Notes: generated by a model not told the origin, from the sequence alone. A stretch of DNA of 64,000 nucleotides from CBDIDH01 sp965277595 (GCA_965277595.1 CBDIDH010000001.1:1054001-1118000); one strand, 5' to 3'. Counted from the first letter of the stretch, positions 40,313-50,295 are shown. Made by a program: numbers and translations.

Positions 40313-41005
40313 GTGCCATTCTCGATTCGCCTGGTGCTCGTCTCGGTCTTCTTCATTGCCTTCGGATCGTCAGGGTTCGCCGACGATCGAGACTGGGTGC
40401 CGCTCTTTGACGGGAAAACGCTCGACGGCTGGAAGGTCAACGGTGGAACCGCCTCGTACAAGGTCGAGGACGGAACCATCGTCGGCACGACGGTCGAGGG
40501 GAGCCCGAACACCTTCCTCTGCAAGGGCGAGTTCAAGGACTTCGAGCTTGAGCTTCAGGTCAAGTGCGACCCTCGCCTCAACTCCGGTATTCAGGTCCGC
40601 AGCCACGTTTACCAGAAAGACGATCCCGACCCCAAGAACAGCCAGCGCGCGGGGGTCGTCTATGGTCCCCAGTGCGAGATTGCCCGCAAGGAAACCGGGA
40701 CAGCCGCTCGGTTCTATGACGAAGGTCGGCGCGGGAAGTGGCTCGCGGAGATCAGTTCCGACGCCCAAAAGGCCTTCAAGGACGACGGCTGGAACCATTA
40801 TCGGATCGTCGTCCAGGACCATCGTTATCGATCCTGGATCAACGGCGTCGCCGCCTCTGACTTCACCGATGATCTGGATCAATCGGGCCTGATCGGCCTT
40901 CAAGTCCACGGCATCGCCCGTGGTCAAGGTCCGTATCAGGTCCGCTGGCGCGACGTCCGGATTCGAGAATTGAAGCCGGGCGAAACCCTCGCTCAGGCTC
41001 GCTAA
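40313..41005 (+). CDS. Secreted DUF1080 (3-keto-disaccharide hydrolase) domain protein
   Basis: 230 residues from the GTG at 40313, with GGAGAG upstream. A signal peptide (SIRLVLVSVFFIAFGSSGFA) is followed by the DUF1080 lectin-like sandwich with the family opening WVPLFDGKTLDGWKV and the final RWRDVRIRELKP. Several members hydrolyse 3-keto-sugars, and planctomycetes have many copies. The longer frame to 40118 would overlap the DUF4385 gene. Confidence 0.9.
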   Translation: MPFSIRLVLVSVFFIAFGSSGFADDRDWVPLFDGKTLDGWKVNGGTASYKVEDGTIVGTTVEGSPNTFLCKGEFKDFELELQVKCDPRLNSGIQVRSHVYQKDDPDPKNSQRAGVVYGPQCEIARKETGTAARFYDEGRRGKWLAEISSDAQKAFKDDGWNHYRIVVQDHRYRSWINGVAASDFTDDLDQSGLIGLQVHGIARGQGPYQVRWRDVRIRELKPGETLAQAR

Positions 41006-41013
41006 AAGTCAAC

Positions 41014-41033
41014 AACCGGTGTGCCGGTTTCTT
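41014..41033 (+). terminator. Weak terminator-like hairpin after the DUF1080 gene
   Basis: A 6-bp stem AACCGG/CCGGTT with loop TGTG (41014-41029) followed by TCTTC, nine bases after the stop codon. The stem is short and the T-run broken, so function is uncertain. Confidence 0.35.
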
Positions 41034-41224
41034 CGGGAGACCGGCAAATCCTTTCGGTTTCCGACGATCCGCCGTGATCCTTCACGGTCTGGCATCGAAA
41101 TCGCACCGTTTTTTTTGGTGTGCCGGAAATTCCAACACGCCTTCGCCTTCGAGTCGTTCATGATGCCCATCGCCCGTCTTTTCGTCGACAAGCAACGCAG
41201 TCTGCGTGAAAGGGCGGTCGGCTG

Positions 41225-42295
41225 ATGAGTCTTGCCATCCTCGGTCTGGGAACCGCCGTGCCCCCCTGCGCCATCACGCAAGGCCGGGCCGCCGAGTTGA
41301 CCAGCAAGATCTCAGGGCACGACCAGGTCCAGGCCGACCGCCTCGCCTTTCTTTATGGTCTGACCGGGATCAGCCGACGCCACGTCTCGATCCTTGACGA
41401 GGGGGAATCGATTCCCGACGCCATCGCCGGCTCAACGAGCGGCCCGGCGACCGGCTGGCGGATGGATCGTTATAATGCTCAGGTCGCCCCCATCGCTCGT
41501 CGAGCCACCGCCCAGGCCCTCGATCGGGCGGACCTTGACGCGTCAGCGATCACCCACCTGGTCACGGTCTCGTGCACCGGTTTCGCGGCCCCTGGCTTTG
41601 ATCTCGGCCTGATCGAGTCGTTGGGTCTTGAACCGTCGGTTCAGCGAACGCACGTCGGATTCATGGGCTGTCATGGTGCCCTGAATGGCCTTCGGGTGGC
41701 CCGAGCCTTCGCCGCGAGCGAGCCGGAGAGTCGCATTCTTCTGTGCGCCGCGGAGCTTTGCAGCCTTCATTTCTCGTACGGAAGCGAGGCCGACCGGTCG
41801 ATCCCGAATGCCCTCTTCGCCGACGGCGCGGCGGCCCTGGTGGCAACTCAGGCGGACAGCGCGACGTCGGACGCCTGGAGGGTTCGCGCCAGCGGGTCGG
41901 TTCTGATTCCCGGCACGGCCGATTCGATGACCTGGCGGATCGGCGACCTCGGCTTCGTGATGACGCTCTCGCCCGATGTCCCCAAACTCATCCGGACCCA
42001 CCTCCGCCCCTGGCTGGAAACCTGGCTGGCCCGTAACGACCTGACCCTGGCGGAGGTTGGCTCCTGGGCGATCCATCCCGGCGGCCCCAAGATTGTCGAC
42101 GCGGTCCAGCAGGCGCTCGGGCTCGATCGATCGGCCCTGGCGGACTCTCGGAGCGTTCTCGCCGATTATGGCAACATGTCCTCGCCGACGGTCCTCTTCA
42201 TCCTCGATCGCCTGATCCGCGGCAACGCCCCGAGGCCCTGCGTCATGCTTGGTTTTGGTCCCGGCCTGGTCATCGAGGCGGCCCTTGTCGTCTGA
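41225..42295 (+). CDS. Type III polyketide synthase (chalcone-synthase-like)
   Basis: A 356-residue thiolase-fold enzyme with the catalytic triad of the family: Cys149 in GFMGCHGALNG, His284 in WAIHPGGPKI and Asn317 in YGNMSSPTV. It would extend a CoA starter with malonyl-CoA units to an alkylpyrone or alkylresorcinol-like product. Starter and product cannot be told from sequence. No methyltransferase or oxidoreductase partner is adjacent; the next gene is convergent, 21 bases away. Confidence 0.9.
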   Translation: MSLAILGLGTAVPPCAITQGRAAELTSKISGHDQVQADRLAFLYGLTGISRRHVSILDEGESIPDAIAGSTSGPATGWRMDRYNAQVAPIARRATAQALDRADLDASAITHLVTVSCTGFAAPGFDLGLIESLGLEPSVQRTHVGFMGCHGALNGLRVARAFAASEPESRILLCAAELCSLHFSYGSEADRSIPNALFADGAAALVATQADSATSDAWRVRASGSVLIPGTADSMTWRIGDLGFVMTLSPDVPKLIRTHLRPWLETWLARNDLTLAEVGSWAIHPGGPKIVDAVQQALGLDRSALADSRSVLADYGNMSSPTVLFILDRLIRGNAPRPCVMLGFGPGLVIEAALVV

Positions 42296-42316
42296 ATCGC
42301 GGTTGAGTTGTCGGGC

Positions 42317-43162
42317 TTAATCCCAGAATCCGCAAACCCTGAGATGGCGGACACTTCGGGCGACCCGTTCCGTCCGGCCGCCGAGGCCAGGCTCCGGCTC
42401 GCCCTGAATGCCCTCGATCTCGATCGTGTAAGGGCCGGTAAACCCTTCGCCGTCAAGGATTTCACGGATTTTCCGGAAGCCGACCGCTCCGCCATCGCCG
42501 ACGGCCGGAAAATACCAGTCCTCGAAGCCGCCTCGATTGTCCTTCAGGTGGACGTTGCGCACGAACGACTTGACCCGTTCCAGCTCGGCGACCGGGTCCA
42601 TGCCCTGGTTATAATAGGCGATGTTCCCCGTGTCGAAGTTGAGCCGGATGGCCTGGTGATCGACCTCGGCCATCAATTTGAGCATCGATTCGGCATTCTG
42701 GGTCGGCCCCTTGTGCGTTTCAAGGGCGACCGTCAGGCCAAGGTCGGCGGCCGACTCGCCGATCGCGCGGAGGCTCTGGATCATCGTCGCGTGCTCGGAA
42801 TCGTTCCCGGGTTGACCCGCCCCGGTGACCACGACGGGAACCTGAAACCAGCGATGGGCGAACCGGATGCGCCTCAGCGTGAGATCGCGTCCTTCCGGCG
42901 TCAAGATGTTGCCGCCGCCGACGTTACAGCCGCTAATTCGAACGCCAAGGCGGTCGAGAAGGTCCACAAACTCCTGGGCCTCGCGGTCGGTCGCCTTCTC
43001 GGTGATCACGGCGGACTCGGGGATCACCAGGCCACCGAAATCATGGGCGCGGAGGGCGAGTTCCAGGTGATTCAGCCCCGCGCCTTGAATCTGTTCGGCC
43101 GCGGCGCGAACGCCGTCCGACCCAAAGGCGTTGGTGTAGCAACTGATGAGACGCTTCATCAT
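42317..43162 (-). CDS. Sugar phosphate isomerase/epimerase (AP2Ec TIM barrel)
   Basis: A 281-residue TIM-barrel protein of the xylose-isomerase-like family. Metal ligands are suggested by VALETHKGP (Glu), LNFDTGNIAYYN (Asp), VHLKDNRGG (His) and TIEIEGIQG (Glu) in family order. The substrate is unknown. The start overlaps the stop of the RNase D-like gene by 4 bases, so it is the last of a three-gene minus-strand operon. Confidence 0.85.
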   Translation of the reverse strand: MMKRLISCYTNAFGSDGVRAAAEQIQGAGLNHLELALRAHDFGGLVIPESAVITEKATDREAQEFVDLLDRLGVRISGCNVGGGNILTPEGRDLTLRRIRFAHRWFQVPVVVTGAGQPGNDSEHATMIQSLRAIGESAADLGLTVALETHKGPTQNAESMLKLMAEVDHQAIRLNFDTGNIAYYNQGMDPVAELERVKSFVRNVHLKDNRGGFEDWYFPAVGDGGAVGFRKIREILDGEGFTGPYTIEIEGIQGEPEPGLGGRTERVARSVRHLRVCGFWD

Positions 43163-44478
43163 GTCGGATCGCCGTCTCGAACCGGTTCGACGCTGACCGG
43201 GACATCAGAGAGAGGATCGATCACCCGGAGGGCGCGGCTGCCCGAAAGGACATCGAGCAAGATTTCGCCGCAAACCTGCTCGCGCCAACCACTTGCAAGC
43301 ACGGGTCGAGCAGCTCCGGGGCGTCCCTGAAGGTGCCAGCGGATCAACTCTTTCAGGTCGTTCGTGGTGCCGACGAGCGACGTGGCCACCTTCTTCTGGG
43401 CGCAGCAGTTCGCCAAGGCCGCGGCCAGCAGGTTGACGATCATGGTAAGCCCCGGGCCGTCGTCGTGCCGCTCGGAATGCTCGGGAAGCTGCTCGGGGGG
43501 GAGGCTCTGAGCCTGGGCGACCCGCCCGAGAATCTCCGCACTCTTGCTCAGGAGGTGAGGGCGGTTAAAGTCGCGGAGCGCCTCGATTTCGGTCCGGTTT
43601 GTCGGCTGACGCTTGGCGATCGCGACGAGAAGGTCATCGCGGAGAACCTGACGGATCGGCCTGTTCTGCCGTTTCGCTTCCTCGGCGCGCCACTCCGCGA
43701 GCCGGCGGGCCACTTCCAGGCCGCGCCGATTGAGTTGATGCAGCCCCGAGAGTTTCCGCCAGCGCGACTCCTCGTCGCGATTCTGGATCGAATCGAGAAA
43801 GTCGCGTAATTCATCCTCGACCCAGGGGCCTCGGCCCAACTCGGCAAGCCAGCCCGAAAGGCGGTCGGCCAGGGGCAAGAGGTAGCGAACGTCGTCGAGC
43901 GCATACCGAAGCTGGGCCGAGCTTAACGGCCGGCGCCGCCAGTCGGTCCGGGTCTCGCCGCCGAAGACCGTTTCCCCGAGCGCCTGCGAGACGAGATTGC
44001 CCAGCGAGAGCGGATAGGCGAAGCCCGCGAACCCGGCCGCGATCTGGACGTCGAAGACGCGTTGCGGGATCGTCCCCGTCTGGAACTTGCAGATGCGCAG
44101 GTCCTCGCTCGCGGCATGCATGACCACCTCGATTGAGGGGTCAATCACGACCTCCCAGAAGAGGCCGAACTCGCGAAAGGCCATCGGGTCAATCGCGGCG
44201 AGCCGGCTGTCGGTCGCCACCTGAACCAGACAGAGGACCGGCTCAAACGTGTCTTCGGAGACAAACTCCGTGTCGAAGGCGAACCGCCCTCGCTCGCGGA
44301 TGTGGTCCAGAAGACCGATCAGGTCGGCCCGACTTGTGATCAGAGAGATATCCGTCGACTCGGGCATCGGTTTGCGCCGCGCGGCCGTCGGGTTGTGAGA
44401 GAGGATCAACGGCGTCGGATTATCACCCCCCCGAACGTCCGACGCAAGGGGCCGATGGCCTTCGGCCTCGTTGCTCAC
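43159..44478 (-). CDS. rnd: Ribonuclease D-like 3'-5' exoribonuclease
   Basis: 439 residues from a GTG that overlaps the hydrolase stop in GTGA; an internal ATG at 44367 would drop 37 residues of doubtful N terminus. The DEDD exonuclease motifs are FAFDTEFVSE, VVMHAASEDLRI and YALDDVRYLL. An HRDC-like helical region follows (about 245-330), and the C-terminal third is an extra helical domain as in RNase D. It trims 3' ends of stable RNAs in other bacteria. Confidence 0.88.
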   Translation of the reverse strand: MSNEAEGHRPLASDVRGGDNPTPLILSHNPTAARRKPMPESTDISLITSRADLIGLLDHIRERGRFAFDTEFVSEDTFEPVLCLVQVATDSRLAAIDPMAFREFGLFWEVVIDPSIEVVMHAASEDLRICKFQTGTIPQRVFDVQIAAGFAGFAYPLSLGNLVSQALGETVFGGETRTDWRRRPLSSAQLRYALDDVRYLLPLADRLSGWLAELGRGPWVEDELRDFLDSIQNRDEESRWRKLSGLHQLNRRGLEVARRLAEWRAEEAKRQNRPIRQVLRDDLLVAIAKRQPTNRTEIEALRDFNRPHLLSKSAEILGRVAQAQSLPPEQLPEHSERHDDGPGLTMIVNLLAAALANCCAQKKVATSLVGTTNDLKELIRWHLQGRPGAARPVLASGWREQVCGEILLDVLSGSRALRVIDPLSDVPVSVEPVRDGDPT

Positions 44479-45251
44479 TCCATCGTCTTCAGGAAATCCA
44501 GGATCACCCGGTTCGTCGCCGACGGATTCTCCAGCGGGGCGAGGTGCCCGGCCTGGGGAATGACTTCGAGACGGGCGCCCGGTATGGCCTCGGCGATGCT
44601 TCGGGCAACCTCGGGGGGCGTGATGATGTCGTCCTCGCCTACAATCACCAGGGTCGGCAGGTTGATCCGCGCCAGGGCACCAGTTCTGTCAGGACGCGCG
44701 GCCATTCCCCGGAGCGCCCCGGAGACCGCTCGGGCCGGTGTCTTGACCATCAGGCCGTGAACAAACTCGATCAGATGCGCCTGGTTCTGCCGGGTCAATG
44801 GCGAGACAAGTCGAGGTAACATCGACGAGACGACCGCGTCTGTGGTTCCGCTCGAATCGACCTGGTTGGCCATGACGATCCGGTTCCGGGCCGTTTCCGA
44901 CGAATCGCCTTCCGCGCGGGTATCCATCAGCATCAATGCCCGGAACCTGTCCGGGTAGCGATCGACCGCCGAGAGCGCGACGTAACCCCCCATCGAGAGC
45001 CCGCCAAGGATCACCGGTTCGCGCGGGAGAAGGCTGTCAAGCAACTCGATCACGTCGTCGGCCATGTCGTCGATGGCATAAACCCCGTCGGGCGCGGCGG
45101 TCTCGCCGTGTCCGCGCAAATCGGGCGCGATCACCCGATAATACTGGCCGACCTCCGTGGCCTGCCCCTTCCACATCGCCCGGTTCAGGGGAAAGCCATG
45201 AAGGAGGACCACGACCGGTCCCGGTCCGTTGTCGTCGTAGGCGAGGAGCAT
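44475..45251 (-). CDS. Alpha/beta-hydrolase
   Basis: 258 residues from the ATG at 45251; the frame stays open to 46127, but the extension is antisense to the haem protein gene. A typical hydrolase: oxyanion HGFPLNRAMW, nucleophile GLSMGGYVAL, acid in VGEDDIITPP and histidine in AGHLAPLENP. It is closest in layout to esterases and carboxylester hydrolases of the BioH/RutD type; substrate unknown. First gene of the operon with rnd and the TIM barrel. Confidence 0.88.
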   Translation of the reverse strand: MLLAYDDNGPGPVVVLLHGFPLNRAMWKGQATEVGQYYRVIAPDLRGHGETAAPDGVYAIDDMADDVIELLDSLLPREPVILGGLSMGGYVALSAVDRYPDRFRALMLMDTRAEGDSSETARNRIVMANQVDSSGTTDAVVSSMLPRLVSPLTRQNQAHLIEFVHGLMVKTPARAVSGALRGMAARPDRTGALARINLPTLVIVGEDDIITPPEVARSIAEAIPGARLEVIPQAGHLAPLENPSATNRVILDFLKTME

Positions 45252-45377
45252 GCGTCGACTCCCATCGGGATCGGCCCGGCGGATTGACTTTAACGGCCCG
45301 ATCCCGGAAGTTAGGGGAAAATCCGGCTCGCTTCGGATCGAGAGATCAGACGTCTTGCCACTTCCGAGAGGTTCTGA

Positions 45378-48300
45378 ATGACTGTCCGCCGGACTCTGTA
45401 CGCGTTCGCACTTCTTGCGCCATTCGTGACGTCCGCGATCGCTCCCGCTTTCGCGGCCGAGCCCGAGTCGAGGAAAACCGAGGAGATCGCCGGCCTCCGC
45501 CATCCTGAAGGCTGGAAGATCGAGCTCGCGGCGACCGAGCCGATGGTCATCAACCCCGTGACGATGACCTTTGGTCCCGACGGCCGACTTTATGTCGCGG
45601 AGTGGAAGGCCGGACGCGGGCCGAACGATCATATCAAGGTACTGACCGACACCGACGGCGATGGCCGGTTCGACCGCGCGGATCTTTTCATGGAAAACCT
45701 CGAACTCCCCGCCGGCATCCTCTTCTGGGACGGCTGGGTTTACCTGACGCTCGACCACGACGTCGTCCGCCTCAAGGACCGCGACGGCGACGGCGCGTTT
45801 GAAGTTCGCGAGGTGATCGCCTCGGGCTTCGGCAATGACGACTCGCATCACCGCGTCTCCGGGTTGATTCTCGGCCCCGATGGCTGGCTCTACCTGACGA
45901 CCGGCGATAGCGACGCCCACGCCAAGGGATCTGATGGGTCGACGGCGAACGTCCTCCGCTGCGGCGGCGTCTTTCGGTGTCGCCCTGACGGCACGAGGAT
46001 GGAGAACGTCGCCTTCGGGATGCGGAACCCCTGGGGCAACGTCGCCTTTGATGACGCCTTCCATATCTTCCACACCGATAACGACAACGAAGGAACCCCC
46101 GGTTTCACCGGCTGTCGGCTCCTGCATGTCGTCGAGGAAGGCGATTACGGCTGGCGACTCCGCGAAGGCGCCCGTTGCTGCGCTCCCGACTTCGACCGGG
46201 CGACCTGGAACGGCGGTCGACCCGGCCGCCTCGGCTGGATGGCCGAGACCGGCCGAGGCGCGCCCGCCGGCCTCTGCGTTCTCAACTCCGCCGCCTTTCC
46301 CGATCGCTTTCGGAACCTCCTGGTTTATCCCGACGTCTTTCGCAAGTCCGTCCGAGGCTACTCGTTAAAACCCACCGGCGCGACCTACCAGGCGGTCGAC
46401 GAGTTTGAGCTTCTCGGCTCGGACGAGGGCCTCTTCCGCCCGACCGACGCCGAGATCGGCCCCGATGGCGCTCTGTACGTCCTCGACTGGCGAACTGACT
46501 CGGGAGGCGCCGGGCAGCTTTCCGGAAATGGTCGGACCGGCCGGATCTATCGGCTGAGCTGGTCCGGAACCGCCGCCGACCCGGCGCGTCCGACCCTCGA
46601 TCGCGACCGGATCACGAAGATCGGCGCGGCTGATGTGAAGTCGCTTGTCAAATTCCTTTCCGACCCGGATTACAGCCTCCGCCGCGCCGCGTCTCTGGAA
46701 CTGATCCGCCGCGGCAAGGACGTCTCCCGTTACGAGACCTTCCGCGAGGTTTTCGAAAACGAAGCCACGCCCGGCGTCGCCAGGCTTCACGCCCTGGGAG
46801 TCCTCTACGCGGTCGATCCCGATCACACCGACTTTGAGTCCGTTTTCCAGCAGGCCCGAAAAAATAAGGACCGCGACCTGCTTCGATTCGCGTTCGAGCT
46901 GATCGGACGTAGGACAGTTCAGGTCGATGCCGATTCAATCATCGCGGCCCAGGCGATCTTGATCGAGCTTCTCGAAGGTGCGCTATTACGAAACGAAGCC
47001 AACATTGACCCACAACTCTTGCGAGCGAGCCTCATGGGCCAGGCTCGCTTGGGACAGGACGCGAACCGCCTCGCCATTAACGCCAAAATTACGATCACGC
47101 AGGCGACAATGGACCTCAGGGTCGGCCGGACCCATTTGACGGCCGATCCCTTCCTCCGCGACGGAATCACGCGCGCTCTGGAACGTCTCGGCCCGGGGGC
47201 CTTGCCGACGATCATCGACGCCGTCGCCGATCACGACCCCAAGCTCGCGCAAGCGGCCCTGTTTGCCCTTCAGGGTTGGCGAAGTACCGACGCGCTTTCG
47301 GCGATCCTCGCCACGGCGACGTCTCCCGAGGCCAGGGTTTCCGAAGACGCTCGCGTCGGCCTCTTCCGCGCCCTTCGAGAGATGGTTCCCGACGTCCCCG
47401 CCGACCCGATCGCGCGCTGGCTCGCCGACAAGCCGTCCGGCGGCGCTCGATCGCGGGTCAAGGCCATCCAGGTTCTCACGGCGCTTCACAACCGGGCGGT
47501 TCTCGCCGCCGGACCCATCCTTCCCGGCTTGCTCAACGACCCCGAGGCCGACGTCCGCAAGGCCGCGCTCGCTCTCGCCCGCGACGTTCGCACCGAGTTG
47601 GCCAAAGAGGCTCTCATCGCGCTCGTCCGGTCGGACAAGAGCCCGGCTGACGAGCGCGGACTCGCCCTCTCGGCGCTCCGGGGTTACGACAAGGTCGATC
47701 TCGCCCCGCTCGCCCGCGAGGTCCTGGCCAAGACGGACGACCCCGCCTTGCGGATGGAGTTGATGCGCGCTCTCGCCTCGCGCGACTTCCCCGCCGCCGC
47801 GAAGATGGCCGAGGGGATGCTCGACAGCAAGGACCGCGAACAGCGTCAGGAAGCCATCGGCCTGCTCGGTTCCAATGCCGAGACCGCCAGCGCCGTGGCC
47901 CGCCGGTTCCTGCTCGGCAAGTTGCCTCCCGAAGACCTCTCGCGAGTCATGGAGGCGGTTCGTCCCTACCAGTCGCCCGAACTGAAAGCCGAGTTGCAAA
48001 CCCTTCTCACGAAAACGCTTCTGGCCCCTTCGGAAATCAAGAAGCTGGGCCAGCAGGTCGCTCGATCGGGAAACCCCGACCTCGGCAGGGCCGTCTTTCT
48101 TGACGTGAAGAAAGGAGGCTGCGCCACCTGCCACCGGATGGAAGGTGTCGGCGGCAACGTCGGTCCCGACCTGACAAGGGTCTGGGAAACCCTCTCGTTC
48201 GACAAACGGGTCGAGTCGATCCTCGAACCGTCGAAGGAGATCAAGGAAGGGTTCGGAACGTACAAGGTCGCCACGACGAACGGTCGAGTTCTCACCGGCC

Positions 48301-48524
48301 TCTTGCTCGCCGAGACGGGCGACGGGGTCACCCTCCGCGATCCCGACGGCCGCGAGGTCCGTATCCCCGCTCGCGAGATCGACGAGAAAGGGTTCGACAA
48401 GACCAGCCTCATGCCCGCCGGAATTCTCGGCCAGTTGACCAACAAGGAACTGACCGACCTCCTCGCCTTTCTCGGCGACCGCAAGGCCCAGGAAGCCCTC
48501 CGCGCCGAGAAGCCAGGCAAATAG
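45378..48524 (+). CDS. Secreted membrane-bound-dehydrogenase-type protein with HEAT repeats and haem c domain
   Basis: A 1048-residue exported protein with signal peptide (cleavage near Ala-Phe-Ala-27). Residues 35-400 form a beta-propeller of the PVC-type soluble-dehydrogenase family (repeats like FGPDGRLYVAEW, GPDGWLYLTTGD and GPDGALYVLDWR). Helical HEAT-like repeats follow (about 430-890), and a C-terminal cytochrome-c-like domain carries one CATCH haem site (915-919) with Met candidates downstream. This arrangement is a hallmark of planctomycetes. The oxidised substrate is unknown. Confidence 0.92.
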   Translation: MTVRRTLYAFALLAPFVTSAIAPAFAAEPESRKTEEIAGLRHPEGWKIELAATEPMVINPVTMTFGPDGRLYVAEWKAGRGPNDHIKVLTDTDGDGRFDRADLFMENLELPAGILFWDGWVYLTLDHDVVRLKDRDGDGAFEVREVIASGFGNDDSHHRVSGLILGPDGWLYLTTGDSDAHAKGSDGSTANVLRCGGVFRCRPDGTRMENVAFGMRNPWGNVAFDDAFHIFHTDNDNEGTPGFTGCRLLHVVEEGDYGWRLREGARCCAPDFDRATWNGGRPGRLGWMAETGRGAPAGLCVLNSAAFPDRFRNLLVYPDVFRKSVRGYSLKPTGATYQAVDEFELLGSDEGLFRPTDAEIGPDGALYVLDWRTDSGGAGQLSGNGRTGRIYRLSWSGTAADPARPTLDRDRITKIGAADVKSLVKFLSDPDYSLRRAASLELIRRGKDVSRYETFREVFENEATPGVARLHALGVLYAVDPDHTDFESVFQQARKNKDRDLLRFAFELIGRRTVQVDADSIIAAQAILIELLEGALLRNEANIDPQLLRASLMGQARLGQDANRLAINAKITITQATMDLRVGRTHLTADPFLRDGITRALERLGPGALPTIIDAVADHDPKLAQAALFALQGWRSTDALSAILATATSPEARVSEDARVGLFRALREMVPDVPADPIARWLADKPSGGARSRVKAIQVLTALHNRAVLAAGPILPGLLNDPEADVRKAALALARDVRTELAKEALIALVRSDKSPADERGLALSALRGYDKVDLAPLAREVLAKTDDPALRMELMRALASRDFPAAAKMAEGMLDSKDREQRQEAIGLLGSNAETASAVARRFLLGKLPPEDLSRVMEAVRPYQSPELKAELQTLLTKTLLAPSEIKKLGQQVARSGNPDLGRAVFLDVKKGGCATCHRMEGVGGNVGPDLTRVWETLSFDKRVESILEPSKEIKEGFGTYKVATTNGRVLTGLLLAETGDGVTLRDPDGREVRIPAREIDEKGFDKTSLMPAGILGQLTNKELTDLLAFLGDRKAQEALRAEKPGK

Positions 48525-48609
48525 CCAAACCGTCGAACTCGTCGCGGGGTTCGCAAACCACGCAAATTCACCAGAATACTCAATCGCGATTCCCAAGGAT
48601 CTTTCGAAC

Positions 48610-48930
48610 ATGCCCAGCGCTCACGAACTGTACGACCAGGCCGTTGATCTTCGCGACAAGGGCGACAAGCCCGGCGCGATCGCGATTCTCGAAGAGGCGG
48701 TCGCCGCCGATCCCACCTTCTCGATCGGCCACGGCATGCTTGCCAAGCTTTACGTCGACCTCGCCGAATCCGACAAGGCGATCGAGCACGCCCGCAAGGT
48801 CGTTGAGCTGGAACCCGATGACACCTTTAGCTATACGGCTCTCTCCGTCATCTATCAGCGGTGTGGGAAGATTCCCGAGGCCGAGCAGGCCAAGGCCCTC
48901 GCCTACCAGAAGCAGATGGGTTTCGAGTGA
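48610..48930 (+). CDS. Small tetratricopeptide-repeat protein
   Basis: A 106-residue protein with three helix pairs of TPR type, for example DKPGAIAILEEAVAADPTF and DKAIEHARKVVELEPDD. No signal peptide or extra domain. Its TGA overlaps the GTG of the next gene (GTGA), so the two are probably translated together. Role unknown; TPRs bind protein partners. Confidence 0.85.
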   Translation: MPSAHELYDQAVDLRDKGDKPGAIAILEEAVAADPTFSIGHGMLAKLYVDLAESDKAIEHARKVVELEPDDTFSYTALSVIYQRCGKIPEAEQAKALAYQKQMGFE

Positions 48931-50054
48931 GTTTTCCGGTTCTGCCCCGTCCCTTTCCCGTCCACGGTCACGACGCTCTTTTGAGCCCGTCGCTGATCGT
49001 CGACCGCTCGCGGCTGATCGCCAATCTCACGACGATGATCGCGATCGCCCGAGGGGCCGACCGCCTTCGTCCGCATGTCAAGACGCACAAGATGCCGGCC
49101 ATCGTCCGGCTTCTGGAAAGCCTTGGCATTCATAAGCACAAGTGCGCGACGATCGCCGAGGCCGAGATGGTCGCCTCGGCCGGCGGAACCGATGTCCTGC
49201 TCGCCTACCCGGTTGTCGGTCCCAACCTGGCCAGGCTCGCGAACCTGATTCGCCACTTCCCCGAAACCATCTTTCGGGCCATCGTCGACGACCCGAACGT
49301 CGCGCAAGCCCTTTCCGAGAGCACGCGGGACCTCCCTCGGCCCCTGCCGGTGCTCGTTGACCTCGACGTCGGCATGGGCCGCACCGGAATCGCGCCCGAC
49401 GCAAAGGCCGAGGCCCTTTATCAACTCCTCGACCGCCTCCCAAACCTCTGTCCCGACGGCCTGAGTGCCTACGATGGCCATATCCACGATCTCGACCCCC
49501 TCGATCGCGCTCGCCAGGCTCGCCCCGGCCTTGAGCAAACCCTCGCCCTGCGCGATCGATTGCTCAGATCGGGACTTCCCGTCCCTCGTCTTGTCCTGGG
49601 CGGCACGCCGACGTTTCCGATCCACGCGGCCGTGGACGAGCCAGGTATCGAATGTTCGCCGGGGACCTGCGTGCTTCATGACGTCGGGTATTTGAATCGA
49701 TACCCCGACCTTCCCTTCAACGCCGCCGCGGCGCTTCTGACGCGGGTGATCAGTCGCCCCCGGCCCGGTCGACTCTGCCTCGACCTTGGCCACAAGGCCG
49801 TTGCCGCCGATCCCCAGGGGGCTCGCCTCTGCCTCCCGGAACTTCCCGAGGCGACGATCGGCAGCCAGAGTGAGGAACACCTCGTCGTCGAGACTCCCGA
49901 GGCCGAACATTATCCCCCCGGAACGCCCTTCCTGGCCTTCCCCGTCCACATCTGCCCCACCTCGGCGCTTCATCGCCGGGCCTACGTGGTCGAGAACGGA
50001 GAAAAAATCGACGAGTGGGACGTGGCCGCTCGCGATCGCCTTCTCCAATTTTAG
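48927..50054 (+). CDS. D-threonine aldolase/DSD1-like PLP enzyme (alanine racemase N-terminal fold)
   Basis: 375 residues from the GTG at 48927 in the GTGA overlap with the TPR gene. A PLP-binding barrel with the lysine in RPHVKTHKM and the phosphate-binding region GGTPTF, followed by a C-terminal beta domain with the zinc-site-like residues of D-serine dehydratase/D-threonine aldolase (HICPTSAL). It probably acts on D-beta-hydroxy amino acids. The longer open frame from 48861 overlaps the TPR gene in another frame and is unlikely. Confidence 0.88.
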   Translation: MSFPVLPRPFPVHGHDALLSPSLIVDRSRLIANLTTMIAIARGADRLRPHVKTHKMPAIVRLLESLGIHKHKCATIAEAEMVASAGGTDVLLAYPVVGPNLARLANLIRHFPETIFRAIVDDPNVAQALSESTRDLPRPLPVLVDLDVGMGRTGIAPDAKAEALYQLLDRLPNLCPDGLSAYDGHIHDLDPLDRARQARPGLEQTLALRDRLLRSGLPVPRLVLGGTPTFPIHAAVDEPGIECSPGTCVLHDVGYLNRYPDLPFNAAAALLTRVISRPRPGRLCLDLGHKAVAADPQGARLCLPELPEATIGSQSEEHLVVETPEAEHYPPGTPFLAFPVHICPTSALHRRAYVVENGEKIDEWDVAARDRLLQF

Positions 50055-50295
50055 GCGCGTTGGATTCGCGGGATCGTTCAGGGTGTCAACAAGAGGCTAT
50101 GATCGAGGGCGTCGCGTCCCGAATCTGGCCAGATGTGTCTCATTTCGGGAATTGTTCGGAAAAAGGTTGAACATTCTCGGGTCGGGGACCGATCCTTGAG
50201 ATACGGCCTCTTCTTCGCGAGTAAGATTCAAGGCCGGGTAACGAATGACCTCACGGACCATCCCGCGCGACGCAGCATTTTGAGGAACGACCCCC

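Noticed and set aside
41019..41225. 68-codon ORF ending in an ATGA overlap with the type III PKS
   Set aside because: No ribosome site, unusual composition and no recognisable domain; the overlap alone is weak evidence.
45252..46127. Long N-terminal extension of the alpha/beta-hydrolase frame
   Set aside because: It is antisense to the haem protein gene, and the family starts at the ATG at 45251.
46986..48611. 541-codon minus-strand ORF opposite the haem protein gene
   Set aside because: Codon composition mirrors the plus-strand gene and no domain is visible; the plus-strand protein has signal peptide, propeller and haem motif.
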